Assembly: GCA_027623555.1 (NCBI GenBank)
Contig: JAQBSZ010000022.1
Location: 1 to 64,000 of the forward strand
DNA length: 64,000 bases
Direction of reading: 5' to 3'
Source: Pseudomonadota bacterium
GTDB taxonomy: Bacteria; Pseudomonadota; Gammaproteobacteria; Pseudomonadales; Pseudohongiellaceae
Below are positions 46,793 through 55,235 of this stretch, piece after piece; position 1 is the stretch's first letter, and each line of letters begins with the position of its first letter. Under the pieces are notes generated by a model. That model did not search any database. It was not told the origin of the DNA and saw only the letters and a list, made by a program, of their open reading frames with translations. A program made the translations under genes and the position numbers.

Positions 46793-48313
46793 CTACTTGA
46801 TTCCTGCCATCTCAATGGCGAAATTCATCACCATCCCACCCGCTCTGTCATCTCGTCCGAAGATCGCGAGACGGTCGAGGTAGGCATCCAGTGACGTCAT
46901 CTTGCCGGTAGAAGTACAGGCGTTGATGAATTCACCGTCGAAGCTGGTGCGACTACTGACGGCACGCCAGGATTTATCCAGCATGGCCTGATAGACATTC
47001 GCAGGCAGCCACCCCCGATCGATTCCTCGCTTCATGGCTATGCCAATCATCGCGGTGGAGGTGATTTCGGCAAAGGAACCCGGGTAGTCGATGACCTCAT
47101 GCCACATGCCATCCTCATCTTGATGGGGGCGCAACGCCTGAAGATGATTCACGAAGGCATCAAGGATTGAACCATAGGCCGGGTGGGATTGCGGCAGATC
47201 ACTCAGGGTCAAAGCCAGGCCCAATGCAGGGAAACCATTGCCTCGGCTCCAGGCGACATCTGCCTCAGGTGAATGGCGGTACAGACCGTTATCCCGCAAC
47301 AGCAAATTGCGCATATAGTTTACGTGACGGGCCGCCATTTCGAAGTACTTTGGGTCACCCGTTAACTTTCCAACTTTCGTCAGCAGAGGTGTCGCCATGA
47401 AAAACGCATCACTCATTTCGTTGTGCATCGGCGCCACTTCGAGCGGATTCCCCTGCGCATCGAAAGCCAGGTCAGCCGCAGCGATGGCGAGTTGCAGGGC
47501 CACCGCACTACCAGTTCGCTCGGCGAACTCGGCAAATACGAGTTGACCCGCCATTACCGAGGCATTGGATACCGCTACCTGAACATCGCCAAGATAATCG
47601 CTGATCAGCTCCGCTACGGCTTCAGTAGCACCAAGGCGCAGACGGCCAATCACACTCATCCCCGGCACATAGGCCGGAGTTGAAAAATCGTAGCCATAGG
47701 ATTCAGCGAGTTGTGCGGCGAGTTGCTGCGGCGTTCGGGAAATTCGGCGATTGAACTCCACACGAGCCGGAGAGGTTGGCAATGCCGATGAATCCAGCAA
47801 ATAGTCTAACGACGCGTTAGTTGCCGATAACAATTGCACGGGAAGCTGACCAAATCCGGCAATACCCTCTGTTTGCACGGCAGTGGCGAACCCGGAATCA
47901 TCGCCGTTCTCAACAATGATCAGATCGGGGGCATGGGTGCCAATCCAGCGCCACAGGGCATGAGCAACGGGGTTCTCGATATAGGCATCGCCCTGCGGTG
48001 GAAAACTGAAGGCTTCGTTATCGGGATTGGCGACCCCAATGATAATCAGGTTTACCGGTCGTGCCTGAGTTTCCAGTTGAGCGTATCGCTGCAACAATGA
48101 CTGCAATTGATCAGCGGCTCCCGAGGCTCCATTTAATCCCGCCAGATACAAGATGGTGGGTGCCGGTTGAGCCGTAGCGCCGATACGCTGAGCACGGATA
48201 ACAGTTCGATCTGCCGTTAAACCCACTTCCCAGTCGAAAATCTGAGCTGAGACAAACAAGGGTTGCAGCAGTAAGCTTGAGAGAAAAGTTAAAAAGAAGT
48301 ATTTACTCATCAT
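46793..48313 (-). CDS. Exported GH88/GH105-type glycoside hydrolase with extra N-terminal domain
   Basis: The start at 48313 (MMSKYFFLTF) gives a signal peptide ending VSAQ; the upstream 48340 ATG adds a poor leader. The C-terminal ~260 residues match the unsaturated-glucuronyl/rhamnogalacturonyl hydrolases: DAFFMATPLLTKVGKLTGDPKYF, LRDNGLYRHSPE...VAWSRGNGFPALGLAL, DGMWHEVIDYPGSFAEITSTAMIGIAM. The conserved Asp and the RGNG loop are present. Residues ~30-210 form an unrelated alpha/beta domain (TILYLAGLNGASGA, VNLIIIGVANPDN, PDLIIVENGDDSGFA). It would remove unsaturated uronic acids produced by a polysaccharide lyase; none is in the window. Confidence 0.75.
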   Translation of the reverse strand: MMSKYFFLTFLSSLLLQPLFVSAQIFDWEVGLTADRTVIRAQRIGATAQPAPTILYLAGLNGASGAADQLQSLLQRYAQLETQARPVNLIIIGVANPDNEAFSFPPQGDAYIENPVAHALWRWIGTHAPDLIIVENGDDSGFATAVQTEGIAGFGQLPVQLLSATNASLDYLLDSSALPTSPARVEFNRRISRTPQQLAAQLAESYGYDFSTPAYVPGMSVIGRLRLGATEAVAELISDYLGDVQVAVSNASVMAGQLVFAEFAERTGSAVALQLAIAAADLAFDAQGNPLEVAPMHNEMSDAFFMATPLLTKVGKLTGDPKYFEMAARHVNYMRNLLLRDNGLYRHSPEADVAWSRGNGFPALGLALTLSDLPQSHPAYGSILDAFVNHLQALRPHQDEDGMWHEVIDYPGSFAEITSTAMIGIAMKRGIDRGWLPANVYQAMLDKSWRAVSSRTSFDGEFINACTSTGKMTSLDAYLDRLAIFGRDDRAGGMVMNFAIEMAGIK

Positions 48314-48383
48314 GTTCCAACAAATCGAAAATCGGTACACAGGTTTTCTCGGCCTCAGCCACTGAACTAGTTTTCGCGAGACT

Positions 48384-48965
48384 CTAGCGAGCTTCTCTAA
48401 TCATTGGATGTACCGGCGGGCATTCACCGATCTCTATTCTGCCCATGGTGACGAATCCACAGCGCTCATACAAAGACATGTTGCGCGGATTAGATGATTC
48501 CAGATAGGCAGGCAGTCCTTCAGAGTCGATGCGCTCCAGCGCCGCCTTCATTAACTGCGAGCCAAGACCCTTCCCCTGGCTGATAGGGTCGACGCCGATT
48601 ATGGGCAGATACCAGGTGTTTTCCTTGGGATGGTACTCTTCCATCTTCTCCAGCACCTGAAAGAAAACCTCGAGTCGCTCTTTGGCCGCGTATTTTTCGG
48701 CCTCGGCGATAAAACGCTCTTCGTCGCTTTCTACCCCGGGCGGCATCCACAGAGCAATACCCTCAAAATCATTCGCCACAAAAGCCGATCCGCTGTCGAT
48801 AGCACCACCACCGAAAGCATCGAAGGCTGGGCCCACCTTGGCATAATTGTCAGCCAGAGGAAATATCCAGCGTACGAAAGGATCGGTGGAAAAACCGAGC
48901 AGCAAAGTGCTGATCGCTTTGTCCCGGTCCTGTTTCTCTACAATCGATATACGAGGTATTTCCAT
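48384..48965 (-). CDS. GNAT-family acetyltransferase
   Basis: The 193-residue cytosolic protein has the acetyl-CoA-binding motif A, LPIIGVDPISQGKGLGSQLM (~116-135, Q-x-x-G-x-G), followed by PAYLESSNPRNMSLYERCGF (~152-171), the motif B region. It transfers an acetyl group from acetyl-CoA to an amine; the acceptor cannot be predicted. It lies between the glycoside-hydrolase and alpha/beta-hydrolase genes, all on the minus strand. Confidence 0.9.
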   Translation of the reverse strand: MEIPRISIVEKQDRDKAISTLLLGFSTDPFVRWIFPLADNYAKVGPAFDAFGGGAIDSGSAFVANDFEGIALWMPPGVESDEERFIAEAEKYAAKERLEVFFQVLEKMEEYHPKENTWYLPIIGVDPISQGKGLGSQLMKAALERIDSEGLPAYLESSNPRNMSLYERCGFVTMGRIEIGECPPVHPMIREAR

Positions 48966-49003
48966 CTAATTCTCCTTCTTGTTGCCGCGAATCAAGAAAA
49001 AAC

Positions 49004-49957
49004 TCACTGGCTATTATGGGTTAACAAAAATTCTTCTATTCTAGCGTCAACTTCTTCCGCATGAGAGAAAGGCATCATATGATCTCCACCTTCGATTACC
49101 TGGAACGACGCCCCTGCAATCTGTTCTGCCAGCAATTCACTATGGCTGAATCGCACGTTGATATCTTCAGTACCATGAATGATCAGTGCAGGCACTCTAA
49201 TCGCAGTATTTTCCACTGCATAGCTTGCAAATTGGGCAATGTCGTTCTCTTGTCCTGCGGCCCGCTGGGAAATGGGCCAGATCGACCACACCGGTGATTC
49301 CATCTGCGCCGATTTTTCCGGGTCGCTGAGGATGCGTTGCCGATTCACAGGATTGGGCACCATCATGTTGACGATGCCCTCTGCTCCCATAAAGTTCTCC
49401 ATGAGCGAAAGAACTGCCCAGTTTAAAAAATCCGATTGGGCAATCATCTGCAGAAGAAATGGTGGCTCTTCCTGCACTTCACCTATAACCATGGGTTGCG
49501 AGACAGCCTCCAGGGCAATCAGCGCCGAGGTTCTCGCCGGGTAGAGCGAGGCAAAAGCCAGTGACGATGGCCCGCCTCCTGAAATCCCCATGACAGACAC
49601 CTTGTCGATGCCTAATGCATCCAGCAGCGCCGCGTAAGCCCGTGCCTGTTCCGTGGGAGTACTGCCGACACTCAGTGGGGTTCTGAGGTAACCGGGTCGG
49701 GATGGCGACAGCACTCGCATGCCAGCAAAGGAAACTGCCTGATCATAGCCTCCGGGAGTGCCATGCAGCACCAATACCGTCGGCCCCTGGGTTCCGACAA
49801 TCTGATATTCGATTGGACCAGCGGATGTATCGGCAATCTGACTTCCCGCTGCCAGTGCTTCGAATGCGGAGCTTCTAAAACTCCAGTAGAAGAAACTCGT
49901 GACTACAACCACCAGGCCAATAAATGCCAATAACCCTAAGCCGATCTTCTTGAACAT
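49004..49957 (-). CDS. Membrane-anchored alpha/beta hydrolase
   Basis: The 317-residue protein has one N-terminal transmembrane helix (~6-25). The hydrolase core has VLVLHGTPGGYDQA (oxyanion, ~61-74), VMGISGGGPSSLA with Ser126 as nucleophile, VPALIIHGTEDINV (acidic residue) and EGGDHMMPFSHAEEV with the catalytic His. It probably acts on an ester or lactone at the periplasmic face. It is 26 bases from the hypothetical membrane protein gene upstream. Confidence 0.85.
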   Translation of the reverse strand: MFKKIGLGLLAFIGLVVVVTSFFYWSFRSSAFEALAAGSQIADTSAGPIEYQIVGTQGPTVLVLHGTPGGYDQAVSFAGMRVLSPSRPGYLRTPLSVGSTPTEQARAYAALLDALGIDKVSVMGISGGGPSSLAFASLYPARTSALIALEAVSQPMVIGEVQEEPPFLLQMIAQSDFLNWAVLSLMENFMGAEGIVNMMVPNPVNRQRILSDPEKSAQMESPVWSIWPISQRAAGQENDIAQFASYAVENTAIRVPALIIHGTEDINVRFSHSELLAEQIAGASFQVIEGGDHMMPFSHAEEVDARIEEFLLTHNSQ

Positions 49958-49983
49958 TGGCTTTCCTTTGCTTCAGCAAGCTA

Positions 49984-50478
49984 TTAAGAATTCATTTCCT
50001 CTTGAGAAGCGAGCCCAATATCAGATTCATCGCTACGGATGTTGTCTATCACTTCAAGAAAGTTCTGCGCATGCCCTCTCGCCCCCAGGGACGTTCGCCA
50101 CTGTTCAAAGATGGGTAGATTCATAAATTCTCTCAGAGTCGCCTTGCGGCTTTCCCAATTGGGTTGGTCCAGGTAGCCCGTTATGTACTGGTTATACCTG
50201 GCAGAGGAATCAAGCAGGTACAGATTGAACAGAATGATGGCTTTACGATTATCTTCGCGACCTTCGAACGATTCACCGGCTAGAAGCCTGTCCCAGATTT
50301 CTGCATTCTCCATGATGATGGAGGCGAAATTCATTTCGGACTGCAACACGGCCTGCAGGCTGTTGTTGTTAGCGAGCTTGTTAGTCTGGCGAACCTGGCT
50401 CGATAAATAGAGCAGCGATAGAATAACGGCGAGTGCGCCGACTATTTCCCCGACTGCACCTATGGCATCCCAGTTCAT
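49984..50478 (-). CDS. Conserved hypothetical membrane-anchored protein
   Basis: The 164-residue protein starts MNWDAIGAVGEIVGALAVILSLLYLSSQVRQ in two hydrophobic parts (~6-26), then a helical cytosolic or periplasmic domain with SLQAVLQSEMNFASIIMENAE, NRKAIILFNLYLLDSSARY and IFEQWRTSLGARGH. The start pattern is a common one in marine bacteria; the family has no known function. It sits between two hydrolase genes and shares their strand. Confidence 0.7.
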   Translation of the reverse strand: MNWDAIGAVGEIVGALAVILSLLYLSSQVRQTNKLANNNSLQAVLQSEMNFASIIMENAEIWDRLLAGESFEGREDNRKAIILFNLYLLDSSARYNQYITGYLDQPNWESRKATLREFMNLPIFEQWRTSLGARGHAQNFLEVIDNIRSDESDIGLASQEEMNS

Positions 50479-50498
50479 ACGATTACTAACCTAATCAA

Positions 50499-51659
50499 CT
50501 AACGCTTGAAAATTATTTTGTCATTGTAGTGATTCTCACGCAGGAATCCGCTGTAGGAGTCCAGACCTCGCACGTAAGTGTTGAAGAATGCCAGTGCATA
50601 GGCAACCGTGATGGTATGGGCTTCGTCCGCAGCAATATAGGTCAGTGGCTCACCGTTTGAGGTACGCACGCCGGTTCCGAAGCCGCGGCCATACATCGGA
50701 TTGTACTGATTGACGCTGGTGAATGTCATGTGCCCTGCATCCAGAATCTCCACGAGGTAGTGCGGCCCCTGCGATTCTTCAAAGTAATTGCGATTCCTTT
50801 CGTTACCCTGTAAGCCGATCACAGAATCTTCGGTACCAATTATCATCATAATGGGCGTACTGACATTCTTGCGCTCCTGCGTTGGCCCTCCCGGCGCCAG
50901 GATCACTCCGGCTTTGACCCGGTCGTCCTGATTCAGGACATTGATACTGGTAGAACCGCCGAAGGACATGCCGCTGACGGCTACCTGGTCAAGATTTATC
51001 CGTCCTGCGAAGCGGCTATCGGCGCCCGCATTCATTTTAGCCATGCTGTCCAGCAAGAAACTGATATCGTTGGGGCGATCAGTAGCTGAGCTCGCAGCCC
51101 GCGTACCACCGCTTATCACCGGTTTGCCATCGAGAAAAGTAAAGCGGGCATTGCCGGTGTGGTCAGCCGCCATGACGATATAGCCGTGAGAAGCCATATG
51201 TTCCACAAAATAAATATAGCCGAAGCGGGTACCACCGCTGCCATGGGAAAACAAGATCAGCGGCCACTCGCCATCCCGCACTGAAGCATCACGTACCGCG
51301 ATATTTTCGAATGTCCGGTCCAGCTCGGCGACGGTAATACCCTCTCGATAGCCACCCAATCCCTCTTCAGCCGCCTCAAGAAATCCTGTGCCAGCGCCTC
51401 GCAGAATAAACTCAGAGAATTTATTGGCAGGAAGTCCACGTACGCCATCAACGGCGGGATACCAGATCTCGGTAAGTAACTGCCTCGGCCCACCGGTCTC
51501 CGGGTCAACGCGGCCATGGTCGTCTAGTTGCATGGAAGTCACACCGACCGGAAAAAGTCCAGGCTGCTCAGGATCAAGTGCGCTTTGCGCGAAGAGAGAT
51601 TTGCAAGCAAGCAGAAGAACTGCCGCAAGAATATATTTCGATATACTTGAACTTTTCAT
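50499..51659 (-). CDS. Secreted PAF-acetylhydrolase/dienelactone-hydrolase-like esterase
   Basis: The 386-residue protein has a signal peptide (LFAQS, ~25). It resembles the PAF-acetylhydrolase group: PGLFPVGVTSMQLDD, TEIWYPAVDG, WPLILFSHGSGGTRFGY (oxyanion, ~132-148), VAVSGMSFGGSTS with nucleophile Ser232, MMIIGTEDSVI (acid) and ILDAGHMTF (His). It should hydrolyse short-chain esters outside the cytoplasm. Preceded by a 236-base gap with simple repeats. Confidence 0.8.
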   Translation of the reverse strand: MKSSSISKYILAAVLLLACKSLFAQSALDPEQPGLFPVGVTSMQLDDHGRVDPETGGPRQLLTEIWYPAVDGVRGLPANKFSEFILRGAGTGFLEAAEEGLGGYREGITVAELDRTFENIAVRDASVRDGEWPLILFSHGSGGTRFGYIYFVEHMASHGYIVMAADHTGNARFTFLDGKPVISGGTRAASSATDRPNDISFLLDSMAKMNAGADSRFAGRINLDQVAVSGMSFGGSTSINVLNQDDRVKAGVILAPGGPTQERKNVSTPIMMIIGTEDSVIGLQGNERNRNYFEESQGPHYLVEILDAGHMTFTSVNQYNPMYGRGFGTGVRTSNGEPLTYIAADEAHTITVAYALAFFNTYVRGLDSYSGFLRENHYNDKIIFKR

Positions 51660-51791
51660 GATTGGGGTTCCTTTAGGTACATATCGACTCTCGCATAGCC
51701 TCGAGTATATTAGATGATTTGCCGTTCATTCAGGCCCAATTGCGGCCTGAGTAATTCCCGAAGTTATCAGGACGGGTCTGTTTTCTACTAC

Positions 51792-51859
51792 TTTCTTTCA
51801 TTATTTCTTTCATTATTCCTCTATTCCTTTATTCCTCTATTTCTCTATTTCTCTATTTC
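51792..51859. repeat. Pyrimidine-rich short direct repeats
   Basis: Two tandem copies of TTTCTTTCATTA (51792-51815), an irregular TTCCTCTATT tract, and three tandem copies of TCTATTTC (51836-51859). On the minus strand this is a purine tract upstream of the esterase gene. Just outside, at about 51731-51749, CAGGCC/GGCCTG makes a small hairpin. No gene lies in 51660-51895. Confidence 0.8.
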
Positions 51860-51862
51860 TGG

Positions 51863-51885
51863 ATTGAGAAAAAAGATCTGCCTTT
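51863..51885. repeat. Right-half copy of the GGGG-ACAGAYC element
   Basis: TTGAGAAAAAAGATCTGCCTTTA matches the right arm of the elements at 8649 and 11284 (GAAAAAAACGTGGTCTGCCCC). A close second copy is at 55209-55230. All four copies of the right arm lie in gaps between minus-strand genes, three of them within about 15 bases of a stop codon. Confidence 0.5.
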
Positions 51886-51895
51886 ACTCCTTCCT

Positions 51896-53317
51896 TTAAT
51901 CAGGAGGAATGCGGAACTCACCCAACCGCGGAGGAGTTACTGATCTTTCTTCGGGTGTATCTAGTTGAGGTATCCAGTCATAAGGAAGCCGATGGGCACG
52001 ATAGATGCGATGTGTTGGTGTATCACCTTCGCCAAAAAACGGACTGACATATTCCCAGACGATTTCTTCCTCATCCGTGAGCTCAAATACACGCCCGTTC
52101 ATACCTTCATTAATCAGTGTGCTCCCATTGGGAAGTCTTTGGGCATTACTGACATAGTGGCTATAGAACATGGACCGTTCAGTCCCGCCTATAGAATAAT
52201 CCCAGATCTTCTCAAAGGTAACTGGATTGATCTCCAGCACCCGAGAGCTGTCCCTGGTCATGGAACCGACCCCATCGGGAGCCGCTGGATTGGAAAAGCC
52301 GTAACCACCACTGCCGCCATTATCAAAAACCAGGAGATTACCAGCACCGGGCAAACCCTCGGGGATGATATGGGGATTGTGTTGCCCAATGATCTGGCCA
52401 ATCCCTGCCAATTCCTTAGACGAAGTATAGTCCGGTCCCATGCGCCACACGATGCTGCCGTCCCGACCAATGATCGCTATGATGTTGGCGGTACGACTGC
52501 TGATCATGACATTTTCCGGGTGAAAGCGTTCGTCTCCCTGGTCATACCATTGGTTCGGTCCAATGTAGTTAGCCGAATTGATATGCAACCAATCTGCACT
52601 TTGCCGCGCTTCATTCCACTGCACGGATCGGTGTATCGCGTTTCTGGCATCTTCCGAGAAACCCAGTTCGTCGACGTGATCACTTGCGAGCCATTCCCAT
52701 AAGACCTCGCCTTCCCATGAGACCTCATAGATATAGTCATCTTCCAATCGTTTGTCAGATACTTCCGGGGCCGTGACGTTCTTATGGGCAAGAATCAACG
52801 TCTTGCCACCCGTGGCATTGGGCATCTGTTCAGGGGCGTAATAACCAACTGGATTTCCCTGGCGTTGCCAGTCATGATGCTGGCGTGCAGCCCACACCAT
52901 CTCACCACCATGCTCTGCGCCGTTTTCATCTTCGGTTTTTTCCGTGATCACGTGCTCCGCCCGGTCATAGCGCCAGACTTCATTGTCTTCCCAATCGAAT
53001 TCTCTGAGGGCAATGGATTCCTGGTATGGGTTGCGCCGCACATCACCTCCCATGACATAGCCGCCTGGGAGAATTCGGAACGGACCAACACCAGCGAGTT
53101 GTGGCCAACGCCGCAGTGTATTGCCATTCATGTCCAGCAGAACCGCGCCCTTGCCATCGGCTGCGTCTATGATTGTATAGCCGTTCCAGGCCAGCTCAGG
53201 TTTATAGATCGTGGTTCCGGTAGGAAAGACAGAAGGCACAGCGATAAGCTGGGTTGATGAATAGCCAACAGTCATTAGCAGGGTTGTCAGTAGGAAAAAT
53301 TCCTTTTTGATCATCAC
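51896..53317 (-). CDS. Arylsulfotransferase-like secreted protein (paralogue 2)
   Basis: The 473-residue protein has a hydrophobic N-terminus (~8-27) and the same blade repeats as 45350-46627: VFPTGTTIYKP, AVLLDMNGNTLRRW, REFDWEDNEVWRYD, VLWEWLASDHVDELG, DWLHINSANYIGPNQWYDQGDERFHP, GQHNPHIIPEGLPGAGNLLVFDNGG and IVWEYVSP. HHDWQRQG and HNPHIIPEG provide the histidines expected in an arylsulfate sulfotransferase. ASST activity is inferred from the family only. Confidence 0.75.
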   Translation of the reverse strand: MMIKKEFFLLTTLLMTVGYSSTQLIAVPSVFPTGTTIYKPELAWNGYTIIDAADGKGAVLLDMNGNTLRRWPQLAGVGPFRILPGGYVMGGDVRRNPYQESIALREFDWEDNEVWRYDRAEHVITEKTEDENGAEHGGEMVWAARQHHDWQRQGNPVGYYAPEQMPNATGGKTLILAHKNVTAPEVSDKRLEDDYIYEVSWEGEVLWEWLASDHVDELGFSEDARNAIHRSVQWNEARQSADWLHINSANYIGPNQWYDQGDERFHPENVMISSRTANIIAIIGRDGSIVWRMGPDYTSSKELAGIGQIIGQHNPHIIPEGLPGAGNLLVFDNGGSGGYGFSNPAAPDGVGSMTRDSSRVLEINPVTFEKIWDYSIGGTERSMFYSHYVSNAQRLPNGSTLINEGMNGRVFELTDEEEIVWEYVSPFFGEGDTPTHRIYRAHRLPYDWIPQLDTPEERSVTPPRLGEFRIPPD

Positions 53318-53458
53318 TCTCTCCAGTTATTTTTTATACTTGGTTTTTGATATGAAGCACTCTTCATTAGTTGAGTAACAGGGATAGATCAAATTTCCCT
53401 GAAGAATCATAGAATAATAACAATGATTCGAAAATTGAATTGCCCCTAATCCTCCGGC

Positions 53459-54703
53459 TTAATCATCCGCTGCCAGCTTATCCAGTTTTTCTTGAGACGT
53501 AGTCCCGCCCAACGCAACGGCTCTGGAAAAATATTCCCTGGCTTGCTCCATATTTTCCTGAGCAAGGTAATAATCGCCGAAGGCATCGAAGACAATCGGG
53601 CTGTCTGGATTATTTTTCTGGTTCATTGCAAAGAGCGCATAGGCACTGTCTGGTTTTTCATTTCCAAGGAACGCGTGACCCAGGCGATTAACAAATTGCA
53701 CCGGGGCAACAACCGTATAAGCAAAATGTTCAGAGACATTGGCGTAATGGGATGTGATGTGATTGACGACCTCATCCGGCGTGGCAGTTGAATCTTCGGA
53801 GAGAAGTTCATTGATGCCCCTGACTTGATACCAGGGAAAAAGGAAACGAATGGCATCATACTCGGCAATCAACGGCACACTGCCATGATTGTCATCGTCA
53901 TAGTATTTCCAGTCGAAATTGAGCCCGTTACGTTGTTCGGCAGCGGCGCTGGCCGAGAATTGCAATATCGAGCGGATGTGCAGCGTGGATTCATCGGTAT
54001 TATCTACCACGTCACCCAAACTCATGCCTTCGCGCATCGTATTGGCCACGGCTACATAGAGCGACTTGCCGGAGAAGTCTCTCTCTATCAACGCCGCTTC
54101 GGCTTTCCTGAGTATGGCCTGCTCGTCCCACCACAGACTGGGATCGATGGCGACATAATTATCGAACAGGTGTGGGCGCGTCACCAGGGCATCGATAGCC
54201 ATCAAGCCTCCCAGGGAGTGCCCGATAAACGTCCGATATCTGCTAACCGGATAGGCCTCTTCGATATAGGGAACGAGTTCGTGCTCAATAAAATCCAGGA
54301 ACGCATCGCCACCGCCGGAGGTTCCCTCGACATGAGTCGGGGTCAGGTCCCTGAAACGATCGGTGTTGGGAATACCCACCACGATCATCTGAGGCGAAAT
54401 AGTATTGCCATTGGTAGTGCTCAGTTGCTTGATCATGCCGGTGACAGAGTGGAAGTGGCCATTGCCATCGAGCAGGTACACCACCGGATATTTGGATGCG
54501 ATGTTCTCAGGAGTTTCAGCTCCCCTGGGAACATAGATCCAGATATCTCTTTCTTCCCCAAGCGCCGCCGAATCGAGCTTGTCGATGTGGCCGATGATGA
54601 TCTGATCGTCAGCCTCAACTACGGGCTCAGTAACTTCCGCAGGCTGACAATCTAATAAGGAAGCGAGCAGTGAAATGGCAAACACATTTCTGAGATTCTT
54701 CAT
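53459..54703 (-). CDS. Lipoprotein esterase (Fes/BesA-like) with C-terminal TPR
   Basis: The ATG at 54703 is chosen because it follows AGGAG and begins a lipoprotein signal with lipobox LLDC; an upstream frame to 54931 is a higA remnant read in another frame. The ~414-residue protein has a putative-esterase domain: IWIYVPRGAETPENI, YPVVYLLDGNGHFHSV, MIVVGIPNTDRFRDLTPTH, FIGHSLGGLMAIDAL with the nucleophile Ser, and DNHGSVP with the His. One or two TPR-like helices follow (SAYALFAMNQKNNPDSPIVFDAFGDYYLAQENMEQAREYF). It may cleave acyl or siderophore esters. Confidence 0.85.
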   Translation of the reverse strand: MKNLRNVFAISLLASLLDCQPAEVTEPVVEADDQIIIGHIDKLDSAALGEERDIWIYVPRGAETPENIASKYPVVYLLDGNGHFHSVTGMIKQLSTTNGNTISPQMIVVGIPNTDRFRDLTPTHVEGTSGGGDAFLDFIEHELVPYIEEAYPVSRYRTFIGHSLGGLMAIDALVTRPHLFDNYVAIDPSLWWDEQAILRKAEAALIERDFSGKSLYVAVANTMREGMSLGDVVDNTDESTLHIRSILQFSASAAAEQRNGLNFDWKYYDDDNHGSVPLIAEYDAIRFLFPWYQVRGINELLSEDSTATPDEVVNHITSHYANVSEHFAYTVVAPVQFVNRLGHAFLGNEKPDSAYALFAMNQKNNPDSPIVFDAFGDYYLAQENMEQAREYFSRAVALGGTTSQEKLDKLAADD

Positions 54704-54752
54704 GAGGGTATTGCTCCTGTGAAACTGAGCTATAAGCTGTATCATTTTTATA

Positions 54753-55028
54753 TTAAACCTTTCCTCGGTCAGGCAGCGTTGAGCCAGCTTCCCACAGGTC
54801 ATACTCGGCCTGCATGCGCACCTACATCTCGGCACTGGTACTGAGCATGAATTCCAGCACCAGGGCAAAAAACGGAGAGATACCGCGCTTGCCGTTAACA
54901 ATTTCGTTAATCTTGCGGGAAGCGCAGCCACAACGTTTCGCCAACGCCGTCTGGTTAAGGCTCATCTCAGCCATGTACACTTCTGCGAGTGCCTGGCCAG
55001 GATGCATGGGGGCTGGATTAGAAATCAT
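54753..55028 (-). pseudogene. higA: higA-type antitoxin with an internal stop
   Basis: The open part (54822-55028, 68 residues) is a HigA-like HTH protein: MHPGQALAEVYMAEMSLNQTALAKRCG, SRKINEIVNGKRGISPFFALVLEFMLSTSAEM. In the same frame, after a TAG at 54824-54822, it continues VRMQAEYDLWEAGSTLPDRGKV and stops at 54753. HigA proteins have Trp at the TAG position (..SAEMWVRMQAEYDL..), so TGG to TAG explains it. It starts 2 bases after the toxin remnant stop, the normal higB-higA order. Confidence 0.8.
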
Positions 55029-55030
55029 GA

Positions 55031-55204
55031 TTAACCTCTGTGGTAATTCTCAATCTTTACTTCGGAAAATGCGCCATTCTTAAACTTGAATGTAATACCC
55101 CGGGGTAATGCGATCGTGACACTTCAATAACTCTTAAGATCACCCTTCCATTTAAGTAACCGGATAGTCGGTGGTTCACCTCATATTTTCAAGTCTTCCA
55201 GCAC
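55031..55204 (-). pseudogene. higB: higB/RelE-type toxin remnant
   Basis: On the minus strand, one frame ending in TAA at 55033 reads ...IRLLKWKGDLKSY*SVTIALPRG then ITFKFKNGAFSEVKIENYHRG, with TGA codons at 55183-55181 and 55126-55124. The second TGA sits where HigB proteins have Trp (KGDLKxYWSVTI), and the ITFKFKNG...VKIENYH tail is the typical RelE-fold C-terminus. The N-terminal part is missing beyond about 55204. It is too short and broken to appear as an open frame, but its place just before a HigA remnant supports the call. Confidence 0.7.
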
Positions 55205-55208
55205 CCGT

Positions 55209-55230
55209 GTTGAGAAATAGATCTGTCTTT
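55209..55230. repeat. Right-half copy of the GGGG-ACAGAYC element
   Basis: TTGAGAAATAGATCTGTCTTT resembles the sequence at 51863-51885 (TTGAGAAAAAAGATCTGCCTT). It sits at the truncated end of the higB remnant, between it and the stop codon of the BD-FAE-like hydrolase. Confidence 0.4.
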
Positions 55231-55235
55231 ATCTC

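Noticed and set aside
54704..54931. N-terminal extension of the lipoprotein esterase to 54931
   Set aside because: The extension is Cys-rich, lacks signal features, and its DNA encodes the higA remnant in another frame. The start at 54703 has a lipoprotein signal and AGGAG.
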